A stretch of DNA of 64,000 nt, taken from contig NZ_MWUJ01000001.1 of NCBI RefSeq assembly GCF_002210225.1, positions 306,381-370,380 of the forward strand. Reading direction: 5' to 3'. The stretch's first letter is position 1. Every line of letters starts with the position of its first letter. Made by a program: the position numbers and the translations under genes. This DNA comes from Geofilum rhodophaeum (GTDB taxonomy: Bacteria; Bacteroidota; Bacteroidia; Bacteroidales; Marinilabiliaceae). This document shows positions 9,345-17,457 of this stretch, one piece after another. The notes below the pieces were generated by a model. It was not told the DNA's origin and did not search any database. It was given only the letters and a program-made list of their open reading frames with translations.

Positions 9345-10135
9345 ATTGGCTGTTTTTTAGCACCCTCAGCCCAAAAGGCATCAAGGGTTAATGACTGTAA
9401 ATTATGTTGTGCCAACCAGGGCAATAAAAGCTTAAGCACCGGCACCACTGGCACTGAGGTGTCGTGCAACAAAACCACATCGCCTCCTTTGAGGCGACGG
9501 GTAATCCGTTTAAAAACGACCTCAGGAGCTTCTCCTCGGGTGTCGAATGAACGTACCGACCATCCTGCAACATCCATACCACTGCCTTTTAAGGCCTTAG
9601 CCAAAAGAGGATTGGTCACTCCAAAAGGAGGTCTGAAAAAACGACAGGTCCGACCACTTACCCTTTCGATCTCGGTCTGGGTCTGCATGATTTCTTTCCT
9701 CATCTGTGCTGGTCGCAACAAGGGAAACCACGAACGGTGCGCCCAAGTGTGATTCCCCAATTGGTGCCCCTCTGCCAACAAGCGCAAAAGCAACTTGTAC
9801 TGGCCTTCCATGCGACTGCCCACCACAAAAAAAGTAGCCTTTGCGCCATAGTCTTTCAGAAGGTCCAGCACCTCCTCACTTTGTGCACAGGGACCATCGT
9901 CAAAGGTCAGGGCCACAGCACCTGTTTGCCTGGAGTTGCTGCAATGAGCCTTTACGTAAATGCCCGAACAAATATCGGCCGAAGCCCACAGGGTAAAAGT
10001 CACAAAGGCCAAGCCCAGTACCCAACTGAGCACCGGCTGCAGAACTGCGGACCAGGGCCAAAAAACCAGGAACAAACCCACAGCCAGGAAGCCAAGAAGC
10101 CACCACAACCCTTTATGACTTATGCAACAGAACAA
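9341..10135 (-). CDS. Membrane-anchored polysaccharide deacetylase (NodB homology domain)
   Basis: This 264-residue protein has two hydrophobic segments in residues 8-50, then a carbohydrate esterase 4 domain: LTFDDGPC (the two Asp at 79-80), GNHTWAHRSW (the metal-binding HxxxH-type motif), FFRPPFGV and VVLLHD. The five NodB motifs appear in order, so the enzyme should be active and metal-dependent. CE4 enzymes remove N- or O-acetyl groups from sugars, and the catalytic part probably faces the periplasm. It overlaps the CLF gene by 23 bases and the LolA gene by four. Together with the cluster glycosyltransferase it suggests that a sugar may be added and modified during pigment assembly. The substrate is unknown. 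Confidence 0.88.
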   Translation of the reverse strand: MFCCISHKGLWWLLGFLAVGLFLVFWPWSAVLQPVLSWVLGLAFVTFTLWASADICSGIYVKAHCSNSRQTGAVALTFDDGPCAQSEEVLDLLKDYGAKATFFVVGSRMEGQYKLLLRLLAEGHQLGNHTWAHRSWFPLLRPAQMRKEIMQTQTEIERVSGRTCRFFRPPFGVTNPLLAKALKGSGMDVAGWSVRSFDTRGEAPEVVFKRITRRLKGGDVVLLHDTSVPVVPVLKLLLPWLAQHNLQSLTLDAFWAEGAKKQPI

Positions 10136-11132
10136 ACGATGTGCCCTCCTTTTGTGTATGATTAAGTACTAATGCGTAATGCAGCTGCTTGTCGGCCACC
10201 GACGACAGCCCATCACCGGCCGGCACCCCCTGTGATTTCAACGCCCGCTCTGCGAAAAACAATCCCTGCGCAGCGGCGGTTTGTGCCTCCCCGGTCCATT
10301 GCTTGTAGCGCAAGACCAAGGCCTGCGGCAACATGGCTTCCACTTCTTTATAAACGCCCTGAGCAGGGGCACTTCCCCTTTCCCCGGAGACCAATACATC
10401 AATAGCCCCGGGTGCCACTTGCTGCTCTTCTAAAAAATCTTGCAGGTTCTGCGCCAATGCAGCGGCCTCCTCCTGGTCAAAAACCAATCTCATCCCGGCC
10501 AGCTCCACCGCTGCGTCTTGCGCCTGCGTATCCAGCAGAAAAAAGGTGGCCCCCTCTCCATAAAAGAAGCGGTCTGACAAGCAGCCTTCCTGCTGCATCA
10601 GGGCCCTGGTTTCGTCGTTGAACTCATCCACCCCGCCCACCAGCACCTGACGGACTTCCTGCTCCTTCATCAACATCCACGCGTCGAGCAAGGCCGTCTC
10701 AAAGGACAAGGCCTTTTGGGTAAAAGTCATGTTGTACCCCTTGCAGGACAACAACAAGGCAATTTGTCCCGCTATGGTATTGTGGGTCGATTGTATAAAA
10801 GGGGTCGGATTCAATAAACTCTCCTCATTTTCCACCAACTGACTCAAAAAACGGGTGGTATCTTCCAGACAGCCCCAGCCTGTACCCACCACTATGGCGT
10901 CCGGTCGATCCACCCCGCCACGCTGCAAGCAGGAAGCAGCGGAGGCTACCCCGGCACGCAACACCATACTCAGGCGCCGCAGCGAAGGTCCCTTAATGTA
11001 CTGTTTGTAATCCGGATGGAGCATGGGGCGAACAGCATCTCCTTCATCGCGGAGTGTGCCCTCCCAAAAGCCCTTTTGATTAAAGGTCTCGCGACAGCTG
11101 ATGGCTTCCGATGATTGAATGAATATCTGCAT
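10113..11132 (-). CDS. Ketosynthase-like chain-length factor (no active-site Cys), module A
   Basis: This 339-residue thiolase-fold protein is related to beta-ketoacyl-ACP synthases, with NPTPFIQSTHNTIAGQIALL and a KS-type C-terminus. At the nucleophile position the sequence reads TFTQKALSFETALLDA, so the catalytic Cys is missing, as in chain-length factors of type II polyketide and aryl polyene systems. It starts three bases after the stop of the active KS (11136-12335), which is preceded by an ACP. The KS/CLF pair probably forms a heterodimer that builds the polyene. The same gene order recurs at 24746-27281 with a homologous Cys-less protein. Confidence 0.85.
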   Translation of the reverse strand: MQIFIQSSEAISCRETFNQKGFWEGTLRDEGDAVRPMLHPDYKQYIKGPSLRRLSMVLRAGVASAASCLQRGGVDRPDAIVVGTGWGCLEDTTRFLSQLVENEESLLNPTPFIQSTHNTIAGQIALLLSCKGYNMTFTQKALSFETALLDAWMLMKEQEVRQVLVGGVDEFNDETRALMQQEGCLSDRFFYGEGATFFLLDTQAQDAAVELAGMRLVFDQEEAAALAQNLQDFLEEQQVAPGAIDVLVSGERGSAPAQGVYKEVEAMLPQALVLRYKQWTGEAQTAAAQGLFFAERALKSQGVPAGDGLSSVADKQLHYALVLNHTQKEGTSFVLLHKS

Positions 11133-11135
11133 AGC

Positions 11136-12335
11136 TTATTTGGAGAAGATGAGGGTGGAACAATTGCCGCCAAATCCGAAGGAATTAGACAAAACGTGCT
11201 GTATGCCAGGGGAGGCTTTCAGCTCGGTAAGCGGCTGCAAGTCCAAATCTGGTATGGGCGTCTTAAAATTGAGTCCGGGAAACAAGAGGCCCTGCTCCAG
11301 CGCCAAAACAGAGCATACCGCCTCAATGCCTGCAGCTGCACCAAGGGTGTGTCCGGTATAAGCTTTGGTGGAAGCAAAGGGCGGGACTTGCGCCCCAAAA
11401 ACCCGCTTCAAGGCCTTGCCTTCGGACAAGTCGTTGTTGGCTGTGCCTGTGCCGTGGGCATTGATGTAGTCGATGTCGCCGGCCTGCAAACCTGCTTTAC
11501 GCAAGGCCGCTTCCATAGCGGCTGTGGCCCCATCACCCTCGGGCGAGGAGGCGGTCTGATGAAAAGCGTCGTTGCTGTTGGCAAAGCCGCTCAGGCGCCC
11601 ATAAACTTTGGCCTTGCGTTCTGCCGCCGACTCGGCCGATTCCAGCACCAGAAAACCGGCCCCTTCACCAAGATTGAGTCCTTTGCGATGCTCGTCAAAG
11701 GGTCGACACCATTCCTGATCGAGTATCATCAAGGCATTAAAACCATTGAGGGTAAAAACGGAAAGAGCATCCACTCCACCGGCTACCACCTTATCGGCCA
11801 GCCCGTTTTGTATTAAACGAAAGCCATGCATCAGCGCATTGGCGGCCGAGGAGCAGGCTGTAGACAAAGTGGTGCGGTAACCCAGCAATTGCAGATAGGC
11901 GGCGACCAAATTGGTGGCGTCGCCACTGGGATGCGTGTGAATAAAGGAGGCATCCTGATCACGCCGGGCAAAACCGCGCTCGGTTTTATCCATTCCGCCC
12001 ACCGTGGTTGCCGACACCAATGCCAGGCGACCTCGATCACCGTCCCACAGATCCAGACCGGCATCCCTGCAGGCTTCTCCTGCGGCTGCCAGCGCCAACA
12101 GACTGGTGCGACTGTGTTTAGAGGCCTCCTCAGGGTCCACCTCCAGCATTTTCATCAAATCCGCATTGCTCAGTTTCACCTCTCCCAGCATAAAGTCGCT
12201 TTTACGACGACTGGCCAGGTGTTCCGCTGGTCCTATACCCGATCGCCCGGCTTTGAGGGCGGCCAGGTTTTCGGCAACCGAGTTCCCGATGGCCGAGATA
12301 ATCCCGAGTCCGCTTACCACAATCTGCTGCGCCAT
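11136..12335 (-). CDS. Beta-ketoacyl-ACP synthase II-type, module A
   Basis: This 399-residue KS has the full active site: Cys161 in STACSSAANA, His294 in INAHGTGT, Lys324 and His329 in STKAYTGHTLGAA. It condenses malonyl-ACP with a growing acyl chain. I start it at 12335 (MAQQIVVSGLG) because family similarity begins there; the frame stays open upstream but that extension overlaps the ACP gene and looks unlike a KS. It lies 13 bases after the ACP and three bases before the CLF. It is expected to pair with that CLF and extend the aryl polyene from a 4-coumaroyl-type starter. Which of the two KS/CLF pairs makes which chain cannot be read from sequence. Confidence 0.92.
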   Translation of the reverse strand: MAQQIVVSGLGIISAIGNSVAENLAALKAGRSGIGPAEHLASRRKSDFMLGEVKLSNADLMKMLEVDPEEASKHSRTSLLALAAAGEACRDAGLDLWDGDRGRLALVSATTVGGMDKTERGFARRDQDASFIHTHPSGDATNLVAAYLQLLGYRTTLSTACSSAANALMHGFRLIQNGLADKVVAGGVDALSVFTLNGFNALMILDQEWCRPFDEHRKGLNLGEGAGFLVLESAESAAERKAKVYGRLSGFANSNDAFHQTASSPEGDGATAAMEAALRKAGLQAGDIDYINAHGTGTANNDLSEGKALKRVFGAQVPPFASTKAYTGHTLGAAAGIEAVCSVLALEQGLLFPGLNFKTPIPDLDLQPLTELKASPGIQHVLSNSFGFGGNCSTLIFSK

Positions 12336-12348
12336 AAACCTTTTTCTG

Positions 12349-12606
12349 CTAATGGGTGTTTGCCTCGATAAAATCTGCCAAGGCAGCAATGGATTGCATC
12401 GCATCCTTGCCCTTGGCCGGATCGGCGATCTTAATACCGTATTCTTTTTCCAACAAAACAATGATTTCCAATGCATCAATGGAATCCAGTCCCAGTCCAT
12501 CCCCAAAAAGGGGTGCAGCGCTGTCGATGTCGTCGGGTTCCACATCCTCCAGGTTCAGTTGCTCAATCAACTGCACTTTCAATTTTTCCTGTAGTTCTTT
12601 ATTCAT
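12349..12606 (-). CDS. Acyl carrier protein, module A
   Basis: This 85-residue acidic helical protein has the phosphopantetheine attachment site GLGLDSIDALE, with Ser42 as the carrier residue. The start at 12606 (MNKELQEKLK) is chosen because it matches ACP length and removes a basic upstream extension. It is 17 bases after the truncated KS-like gene and 13 before the KS it likely serves. It resembles the ACP at 27021-27281 in both length and start (MNKE), which supports a duplicated ACP-KS-CLF module. It should hold the growing polyene as a thioester in the cytoplasm. Confidence 0.93.
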   Translation of the reverse strand: MNKELQEKLKVQLIEQLNLEDVEPDDIDSAAPLFGDGLGLDSIDALEIIVLLEKEYGIKIADPAKGKDAMQSIAALADFIEANTH

Positions 12607-12623
12607 AGCATAATTATTAACGG

Positions 12624-13178
12624 TTATAAAACTTCTCGCTCCAACAAATTCAAACTGGCCAAATATTCGCCATCTGGCGCAAAATCGATCCAGCCACACA
12701 AACAACAATCTACCGTGCCTCCCTGCAACAACAAATCGGCATACGAGCGCAGGAAGGGCTCATTGTAATCTTCCTGAATCCACATCAATTCTTCCCCCTG
12801 AATTTTGTGTCGAATGCACAATTCGCCGGTTACAATATTGGGAAGGGTGTACACAAAAAGAGCGGGACTGGGAATTTCGGCCATACTTTCCTGATAAAGG
12901 CTGTCGGCCTGAAGAGAAGCCGAACGGCAAGCCAGCACAATGGCGGTGCGACCAGGGTCTGCGGGCAGCTTATGGTCTTGAAGCAAGACTTCGGCCGTTA
13001 AAAATCCCAACTTACACATATCCGACATCTTGTAAAACTTGGGATAGGCCATTGCTCTGTCGCGATACAGCGCCCGGGCAAAACCGGCAAAACCGTCCTC
13101 GCCTTCATAACGGAATACCACGTTCCCGTCGACCGATACAGTTTCCTTGGCCGTATGCACTTTCCTTAATGTTTTCAC
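12624..13178 (-). CDS. Short ketosynthase-N-terminal-like protein without a nucleophile
   Basis: This 184-residue protein resembles the N-terminal half of a ketosynthase: FYKMSDMCKLGFLTAE, AIVLACRSASLQAD and PSPALFVYTLPNIVTGE align in order with KS core segments. Where the nucleophile motif should follow, it reads IQGEELMWIQED, and the His-containing C-terminal half is absent. The frame is clean, overlaps the next KS gene (13175-14305) by four bases and sits 17 bases before an ACP, so it looks like a real gene rather than a decaying KS. Short KS-like proteins are recurrent in flexirubin loci. A scaffold or partner role for a KS is my inference; no activity can be assigned. Confidence 0.68.
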   Translation of the reverse strand: MKTLRKVHTAKETVSVDGNVVFRYEGEDGFAGFARALYRDRAMAYPKFYKMSDMCKLGFLTAEVLLQDHKLPADPGRTAIVLACRSASLQADSLYQESMAEIPSPALFVYTLPNIVTGELCIRHKIQGEELMWIQEDYNEPFLRSYADLLLQGGTVDCCLCGWIDFAPDGEYLASLNLLEREVL

Positions 13179-14305
13179 AAGCTCTCCTTTTTAAATAACA
13201 CCGCGGCATTGCTGCCTCCGAAACCCGAAGCCAGCTTTAAAACCGTTTGCAAGGGCCGCTCAAAATTGACCGCAGCCACATTGATCGCCTCCGACACCCC
13301 GTGTTGCTCATAACCAAGTGTCCCCACCACCACATTGCGCTTCAAGGCCTCCAGAGAAACCATACTTTCAATTAAGCCAGCAGCACCCAGGGTGTGGCCG
13401 AAAAAACTTTTAAGGCTGTTGACCGGTACATGAGCCAATCCGGCCCGTGAGATGGCCACCGCCTCCATATTGTCGTTGTAAGGGGTAGCTGTTCCATGGG
13501 CCGAAATAAAATCGACTGTCTCTAACCCTACCGTATTGCGAATGGCCGCCAACAAGCCTTCGCCTGTTCGGGAGGGACCAGAAATGTGGTTGGCATCGTT
13601 GTGCATGGCACCACCCAACAAACAGATCCCTTCCTTTTGCCCTTTGGGCTTATCCACACTCAAAACCATTGCGGCTGCAGCCTCTCCCAAATTAAGCCCG
13701 TCGCGTCGGGCATCAAAGGGCCTGCATCGTTCGGGACTCAGCGACTTGAAGGACTGAAAGCCGGAAACGATGAAGCGCGAAAGCACATCGGCCCCCACCA
13801 CAACAGCATGCCGGTAGGCACCGCTGAGCAGCATCCGCTGTGCGGCCACCATGGCAGCAACACCCGAAATACAGGCGTTAGAAATAATTAACGGGGCATT
13901 TGCGGCATTAAAATGATTGGCCACCAGACGGGCCGAATGCCAAAGATTCAGTTCAAGAGAAGCAGGGTCGCTTGCGTCCAGCAAATCAATATTCCCCTTG
14001 GTGCTGGAAAAAATAAGCAGGGTCGCCGGATCGCTCAGACGAACGGCACTGTTTTGCAGCGCCTGCTGCAAAGCCACCAGGAGCATCTTTTCAAAACGAC
14101 TACCCACAAAGGCCGGAGCCACCTTTTCTGTCGCCTCCTCCAACCTGTTGGCATCGACCTTTGAAAGCATTACGGGTTCTGCTGAGTAAGGGCCCTCCAC
14201 ATCACAGGCCAGGCCCGATTGGCCTTGCCAAACCCGGGTAAAGACTTCCTCTACCGAAAACCCCAGTGCTGAGACAATGCTTCCGCTTTCCACATAAACT
14301 GCCAT
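13175..14305 (-). CDS. Beta-ketoacyl-ACP synthase
   Basis: This 376-residue KS keeps the Cys-His-His triad: Cys145 in ISNACISGVAAM, His270 in SAHGTATPYND and His304 in FFGHTLGAAG. It has no CLF partner next to it; its neighbours are the truncated KS-like protein downstream (four-base overlap) and a thioesterase upstream (16-base gap). It is a candidate for a specific condensation in aryl polyene elongation, such as the first step on the aromatic starter (compare ApeC/ApeO-type KS proteins). The family is certain; the step is inferred. Confidence 0.9.
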   Translation of the reverse strand: MAVYVESGSIVSALGFSVEEVFTRVWQGQSGLACDVEGPYSAEPVMLSKVDANRLEEATEKVAPAFVGSRFEKMLLVALQQALQNSAVRLSDPATLLIFSSTKGNIDLLDASDPASLELNLWHSARLVANHFNAANAPLIISNACISGVAAMVAAQRMLLSGAYRHAVVVGADVLSRFIVSGFQSFKSLSPERCRPFDARRDGLNLGEAAAAMVLSVDKPKGQKEGICLLGGAMHNDANHISGPSRTGEGLLAAIRNTVGLETVDFISAHGTATPYNDNMEAVAISRAGLAHVPVNSLKSFFGHTLGAAGLIESMVSLEALKRNVVVGTLGYEQHGVSEAINVAAVNFERPLQTVLKLASGFGGSNAAVLFKKESL

Positions 14306-14321
14306 GTTTTCCTTTTCTATT

Positions 14322-14747
14322 TTAAACCAATCCCTTGCTTTCCTTCCATTGCTGGAAAAAAGCCGGAATGTTTAATTCCATATTGCCGTCCAGGTCAAGA
14401 AAAACCTGAACCGTGCGCGCCTTGAGCACCACTTCCTGGTCCGACTTTCTATAAATCCGATAATCAAAAATGAGCTTAGCGGCCTCGCTATTCACAAAGC
14501 GGGTCTCAATTTCCACCTCCTCTCCATACTTAACCGGCCGAAGATAACTCAACTCCATTTTAACAATGGGCGTTGTATATCCCATGGCGTAAATCTCGTT
14601 GTATCCTACCCCATGCTCCAGGCCAAAAGCCTCCCTGCCATCCTCCAGGTACTTCACGTAATTGCCGTGCCATACAATGGCCATAGCATCCACCTCGCTA
14701 AAGCGAACCCTTATTGTCGTTCTGTTTACCAGGGGGCTATTCTCCAT
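14322..14747 (-). CDS. 4HBT/YbgC-type acyl thioesterase
   Basis: This 141-residue hotdog protein carries the 4-hydroxybenzoyl-CoA thioesterase signature VRFSEVDAMAIVWHGNYVKY, with Asp20 at the catalytic position, followed by LEDGREAF. It starts one base after the stop of the preceding hotdog gene. Aryl polyene clusters carry a thioesterase of this family that is thought to release or edit ACP-bound chains. Here it probably hydrolyses an acyl-ACP or acyl-CoA of the pathway. Chain specificity is unknown. Confidence 0.88.
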   Translation of the reverse strand: MENSPLVNRTTIRVRFSEVDAMAIVWHGNYVKYLEDGREAFGLEHGVGYNEIYAMGYTTPIVKMELSYLRPVKYGEEVEIETRFVNSEAAKLIFDYRIYRKSDQEVVLKARTVQVFLDLDGNMELNIPAFFQQWKESKGLV

Positions 14748-14748
14748 T

Positions 14749-15171
14749 TTAAACTTCCTCCAGAAATATTTTCATTTCACACTCGGCGAGCGTCTGGCCA
14801 TTTTGAACGATCTCCCCCCGAATGATGTCCACATTAAACACCTTGTCGACCACTGCCACATGGGTTTCAATGCGTGAACCTACCAAGGGCAGGGTCCCGA
14901 CCTTAAAGTTTTTAACCGCGCCAATAAATCCACGCCTTACAGGCTCCTGTCTGCTCATGGCCTCATGACCACTTAATGCCGCTGCACTTTGTGCAATATT
15001 CTCCAACAGACCATAGGCCGTAAAACGGTCCCCGTGTACCAAGAGGTTATCGGCCCCGATAAGGGTGGAGGTGACAATGCCTTTTCCTGCTACTTCCACC
15101 ACCTCGCCAACCATCACAAAAGGATCGGCTTGTGGAATCAGGGTCTTTATATCTGGGGCTTGCGCTTTCAT
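14749..15171 (-). CDS. Hotdog-fold 3-hydroxyacyl-ACP dehydratase-like protein (ApeP type)
   Basis: This 140-residue protein starts with the dehydratase-like segment LIPQADPFVMVGEVVEV and has a central helix FTAYGLLENIAQSAAALSG that contains the Glu expected for hotdog dehydratases. It matches the ApeP-like family used in aryl polyene synthesis. It lies 20 bases after the methyltransferase gene and one base before the thioesterase gene. It probably acts after the ketoreductase to create the conjugated double bonds. With the protein at 7758-8126 it may form a heteromeric dehydratase, as described for ApeI-ApeP in aryl polyene systems. Confidence 0.82.
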   Translation of the reverse strand: MKAQAPDIKTLIPQADPFVMVGEVVEVAGKGIVTSTLIGADNLLVHGDRFTAYGLLENIAQSAAALSGHEAMSRQEPVRRGFIGAVKNFKVGTLPLVGSRIETHVAVVDKVFNVDIIRGEIVQNGQTLAECEMKIFLEEV

Positions 15172-15191
15172 GCTATCGTTGTTTTGTCCCC

Positions 15192-16265
15192 TTAAGCCTT
15201 CAGCTTACATTGGAAAAGTGTGTGACTAACCCCTACATCCTCAAAACTATTCACCACTTCCAATCCCGCCTTGTCAATTAAGGCGAGCATGTCGTCCGAA
15301 TGGTACATTTGGCTGCAACCGTTGGCAATATTGGTAAAATAGAGCGAGGTGGCATGCAAACTGTAGGTCGAGGCCTCAAACTTTTGCTTGTCCCAGTAGG
15401 TTTCCATAATGAACAAGGAACCCTTCGCATCCAAAGCTGCCGCAGCTCTCCGGAGTAAGGCCAGCACATCTTCCTGCGAAAAACAATCCAGAAACTGACT
15501 CATCCAAATGACATCGGCCCCTTTCGGAAAGGGAATGGAATGATCCAGCAAATTGAGGGGCACGCCTGTGATCCTGTCCTGAAAACCATGCTGCGCTATG
15601 TTCTCATAAGCCTTTTTCAACTGACCCGGCAAATCAAGAATCTGCACCTCCACATCGGACTTAAATTCGGCACAACGTATGGAAAACTTACCGGTATTGC
15701 CGCCCACATCCAACACCTTCTTCACCCCTTCGGTAAGCACCAGGGGCAGCACCTCGGGAAAGGCATAGTCAGAATAGAAATGATCAAAGGCAAACCAGCT
15801 TTCCTGCGCCTTTTCGGGCAGTTCCGAAAGCGCCTCATAAACCGTATCCCAATCACCAAACACCTTTAAACCGGTAGGCTTGCCCTCCTTAATGGAGTCC
15901 TCCAAACTAAACATACCCAAATAGTTAACATCGTGGGTAAAATCCATATTGACCCGTGTCAGTTCATCGGAAAGAATGTGCCATCCGGTTTTGGTTATCT
16001 GGAAAAGGCCTTCTTCTACTTTAACCAGCTCGAGACTTAAACCCGCTTCCAGGAGCACTTTTACGCCATACACCGACAAATTCAGTTCTTTAGCCACATC
16101 GGCTATCCGGATGCCCTGCTTGCGTTTGCTTTTGATGAGCTCCAGTATCCCCAAGTCGCGCAAAGCCTTGGCCGCCTGAAACATAATGGGCCCAAAAGCT
16201 ATCTTTTGGGCATCGTACTTGGCTTGCAAGGCCGTCTTATCGTCCGATCCGTAGGTCCATTCCAT
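15192..16265 (-). CDS. SAM-dependent O-methyltransferase with N-terminal winged helix
   Basis: This 357-residue protein has the architecture of dimeric small-molecule methyltransferases: an N-terminal helical/winged-helix part (residues about 20-110, with IRIADVAKELNLSVYGVKVL) and a C-terminal class I fold with the SAM motif VLDVGGNTGKFS and DVIWMSQFLDCFS. Related enzymes methylate phenolic hydroxyls or aromatic ring positions. In a flexirubin locus the aryl head, derived from 4-coumarate, is the obvious target. A second methyltransferase domain in the window is fused to the MMPL protein. The family is clear; the site of methylation is inferred. Confidence 0.87.
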   Translation of the reverse strand: MEWTYGSDDKTALQAKYDAQKIAFGPIMFQAAKALRDLGILELIKSKRKQGIRIADVAKELNLSVYGVKVLLEAGLSLELVKVEEGLFQITKTGWHILSDELTRVNMDFTHDVNYLGMFSLEDSIKEGKPTGLKVFGDWDTVYEALSELPEKAQESWFAFDHFYSDYAFPEVLPLVLTEGVKKVLDVGGNTGKFSIRCAEFKSDVEVQILDLPGQLKKAYENIAQHGFQDRITGVPLNLLDHSIPFPKGADVIWMSQFLDCFSQEDVLALLRRAAAALDAKGSLFIMETYWDKQKFEASTYSLHATSLYFTNIANGCSQMYHSDDMLALIDKAGLEVVNSFEDVGVSHTLFQCKLKA

Positions 16266-16289
16266 AATTATATTTTCAAGTTAAGTTTA

Positions 16290-17189
16290 TCACAGGTTTT
16301 CCTCCTCTTCCCAAAAGGGAAAATAGTTGAACCATTGGTCCGGATACTTCCGCACCATGCGCTCCAGTTCATCGACATAGGTCCGAACCATGGCAGCCAG
16401 TTCAATCTGCCTTGTTTTAACACGTGCCGGATAGGCAAAAGTCCTGGGGCTCGAGGCATAAAAATGATAATGCGTGGAACCTTCCTTCATCGTAAAGACA
16501 AAGGATACCGGCACCTTAAATTTACTGGCCATATATAAGGGACCTACCGGAAAACGGGCTTCCTTACCTAAAAAAGGCAGACCAACCACCCCATTTCCCT
16601 CCACAAAACGATCGCCGTGCATGACCACCAGTTCATTGCGCCCCAGAGCAGCTTTAATGGCCTCCAGATGAGAGAAGTCAGAACTGATGGGTATAACCTG
16701 AAAGTTCCTTACCACATGGTGAGCTGCCAGTAGAGCTTTTATTCTTTCGTGTTCCGCATCCAACATGAGTACATTGACCTTGGTTTGCAAACGGTCCAGT
16801 AAGTTGCCGGCCACCTCCCAATTGCCCATATGTGCACCTATCAGCAAACCACCCTTTCCACCGGCCACCATGGTCCTCAGGTGCTCCTCCCCATCAAAAT
16901 CAAAAGTAAAACCAGGTTGGGGCTTCACCAAAAAAGCAATCTTATCAATAAGCACCTGGCCCAAAAGCACATAATTACGAAAAACACTCCGCTGAAGCTT
17001 CCAGGTCCTTTGGTTTTGAATACGCTTGAAGTAATAAACAATGGATGGATTACGGGCAAAGAAAAAATAATAAAGGGCCACCAGCCGTAAAAAGCCATAG
17101 ACCACCTTCCGGTGACTGTATTGGATCAATAGGATAAAGAACTTATAGCCAAAGGTTCCTCCTCGTGTTTTTCCAGACCATTTAGTCAT
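16290..17189 (-). CDS. LpxL/HtrB-like acyltransferase
   Basis: This 299-residue protein belongs to the lipid A biosynthesis acyltransferase family: GLLIGAHMGNWEVAGNLL (HX4E-type active site with the His of AHMGNWE), VVMHGDRFVEGNGV and FPVGPLYMASKFKVPVSFVF. The N-terminus (about 20-50) is hydrophobic and would hold it at the inner membrane. It is 24 bases upstream of the methyltransferase gene and 22 bases after an ACP gene, so that ACP could be its donor. Such enzymes are regular in aryl polyene clusters, where they may place the polyene acid on a lipid or glycolipid. In this locus it is one of three acyltransferase types. Confidence 0.88.
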   Translation of the reverse strand: MTKWSGKTRGGTFGYKFFILLIQYSHRKVVYGFLRLVALYYFFFARNPSIVYYFKRIQNQRTWKLQRSVFRNYVLLGQVLIDKIAFLVKPQPGFTFDFDGEEHLRTMVAGGKGGLLIGAHMGNWEVAGNLLDRLQTKVNVLMLDAEHERIKALLAAHHVVRNFQVIPISSDFSHLEAIKAALGRNELVVMHGDRFVEGNGVVGLPFLGKEARFPVGPLYMASKFKVPVSFVFTMKEGSTHYHFYASSPRTFAYPARVKTRQIELAAMVRTYVDELERMVRKYPDQWFNYFPFWEEEENL

Positions 17190-17211
17190 GCCGGCGTATC
17201 AAAATACTGGT

Positions 17212-17451
17212 TTACACCCTGGATGCGATAAAATCATACATATCGTCCAGGGTCTTCACATTGAGCATATCTTCCCGCGTGGCCTTGAATCCAAACTCCT
17301 GCTCAATAATTACCACAATATCTACAAAATCGAGACTTTCAATCCCCAAATCCTGAATCAACAAGGCCTGCGGAACCAAAGCACTTTCCGAAATCTCAAA
17401 CTCCTCAGCCAAAAACTGATTGATTATTCTTACAATCTCCGCTCTCTGCAT
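17212..17451 (-). CDS. Acyl carrier protein
   Basis: This 79-residue ACP has the carrier site DLGIESLDFVDIVV, with Ser39 as the phosphopantetheine residue. It is more divergent than the other two ACPs of the locus, which share the GLxLDSID motif. It lies six bases after the KS gene and 22 before the LpxL-like gene. By position it may load the LpxL-like acyltransferase or the adjacent KS. Confidence 0.93.
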   Translation of the reverse strand: MQRAEIVRIINQFLAEEFEISESALVPQALLIQDLGIESLDFVDIVVIIEQEFGFKATREDMLNVKTLDDMYDFIASRV

Positions 17452-17457
17452 ATACTT

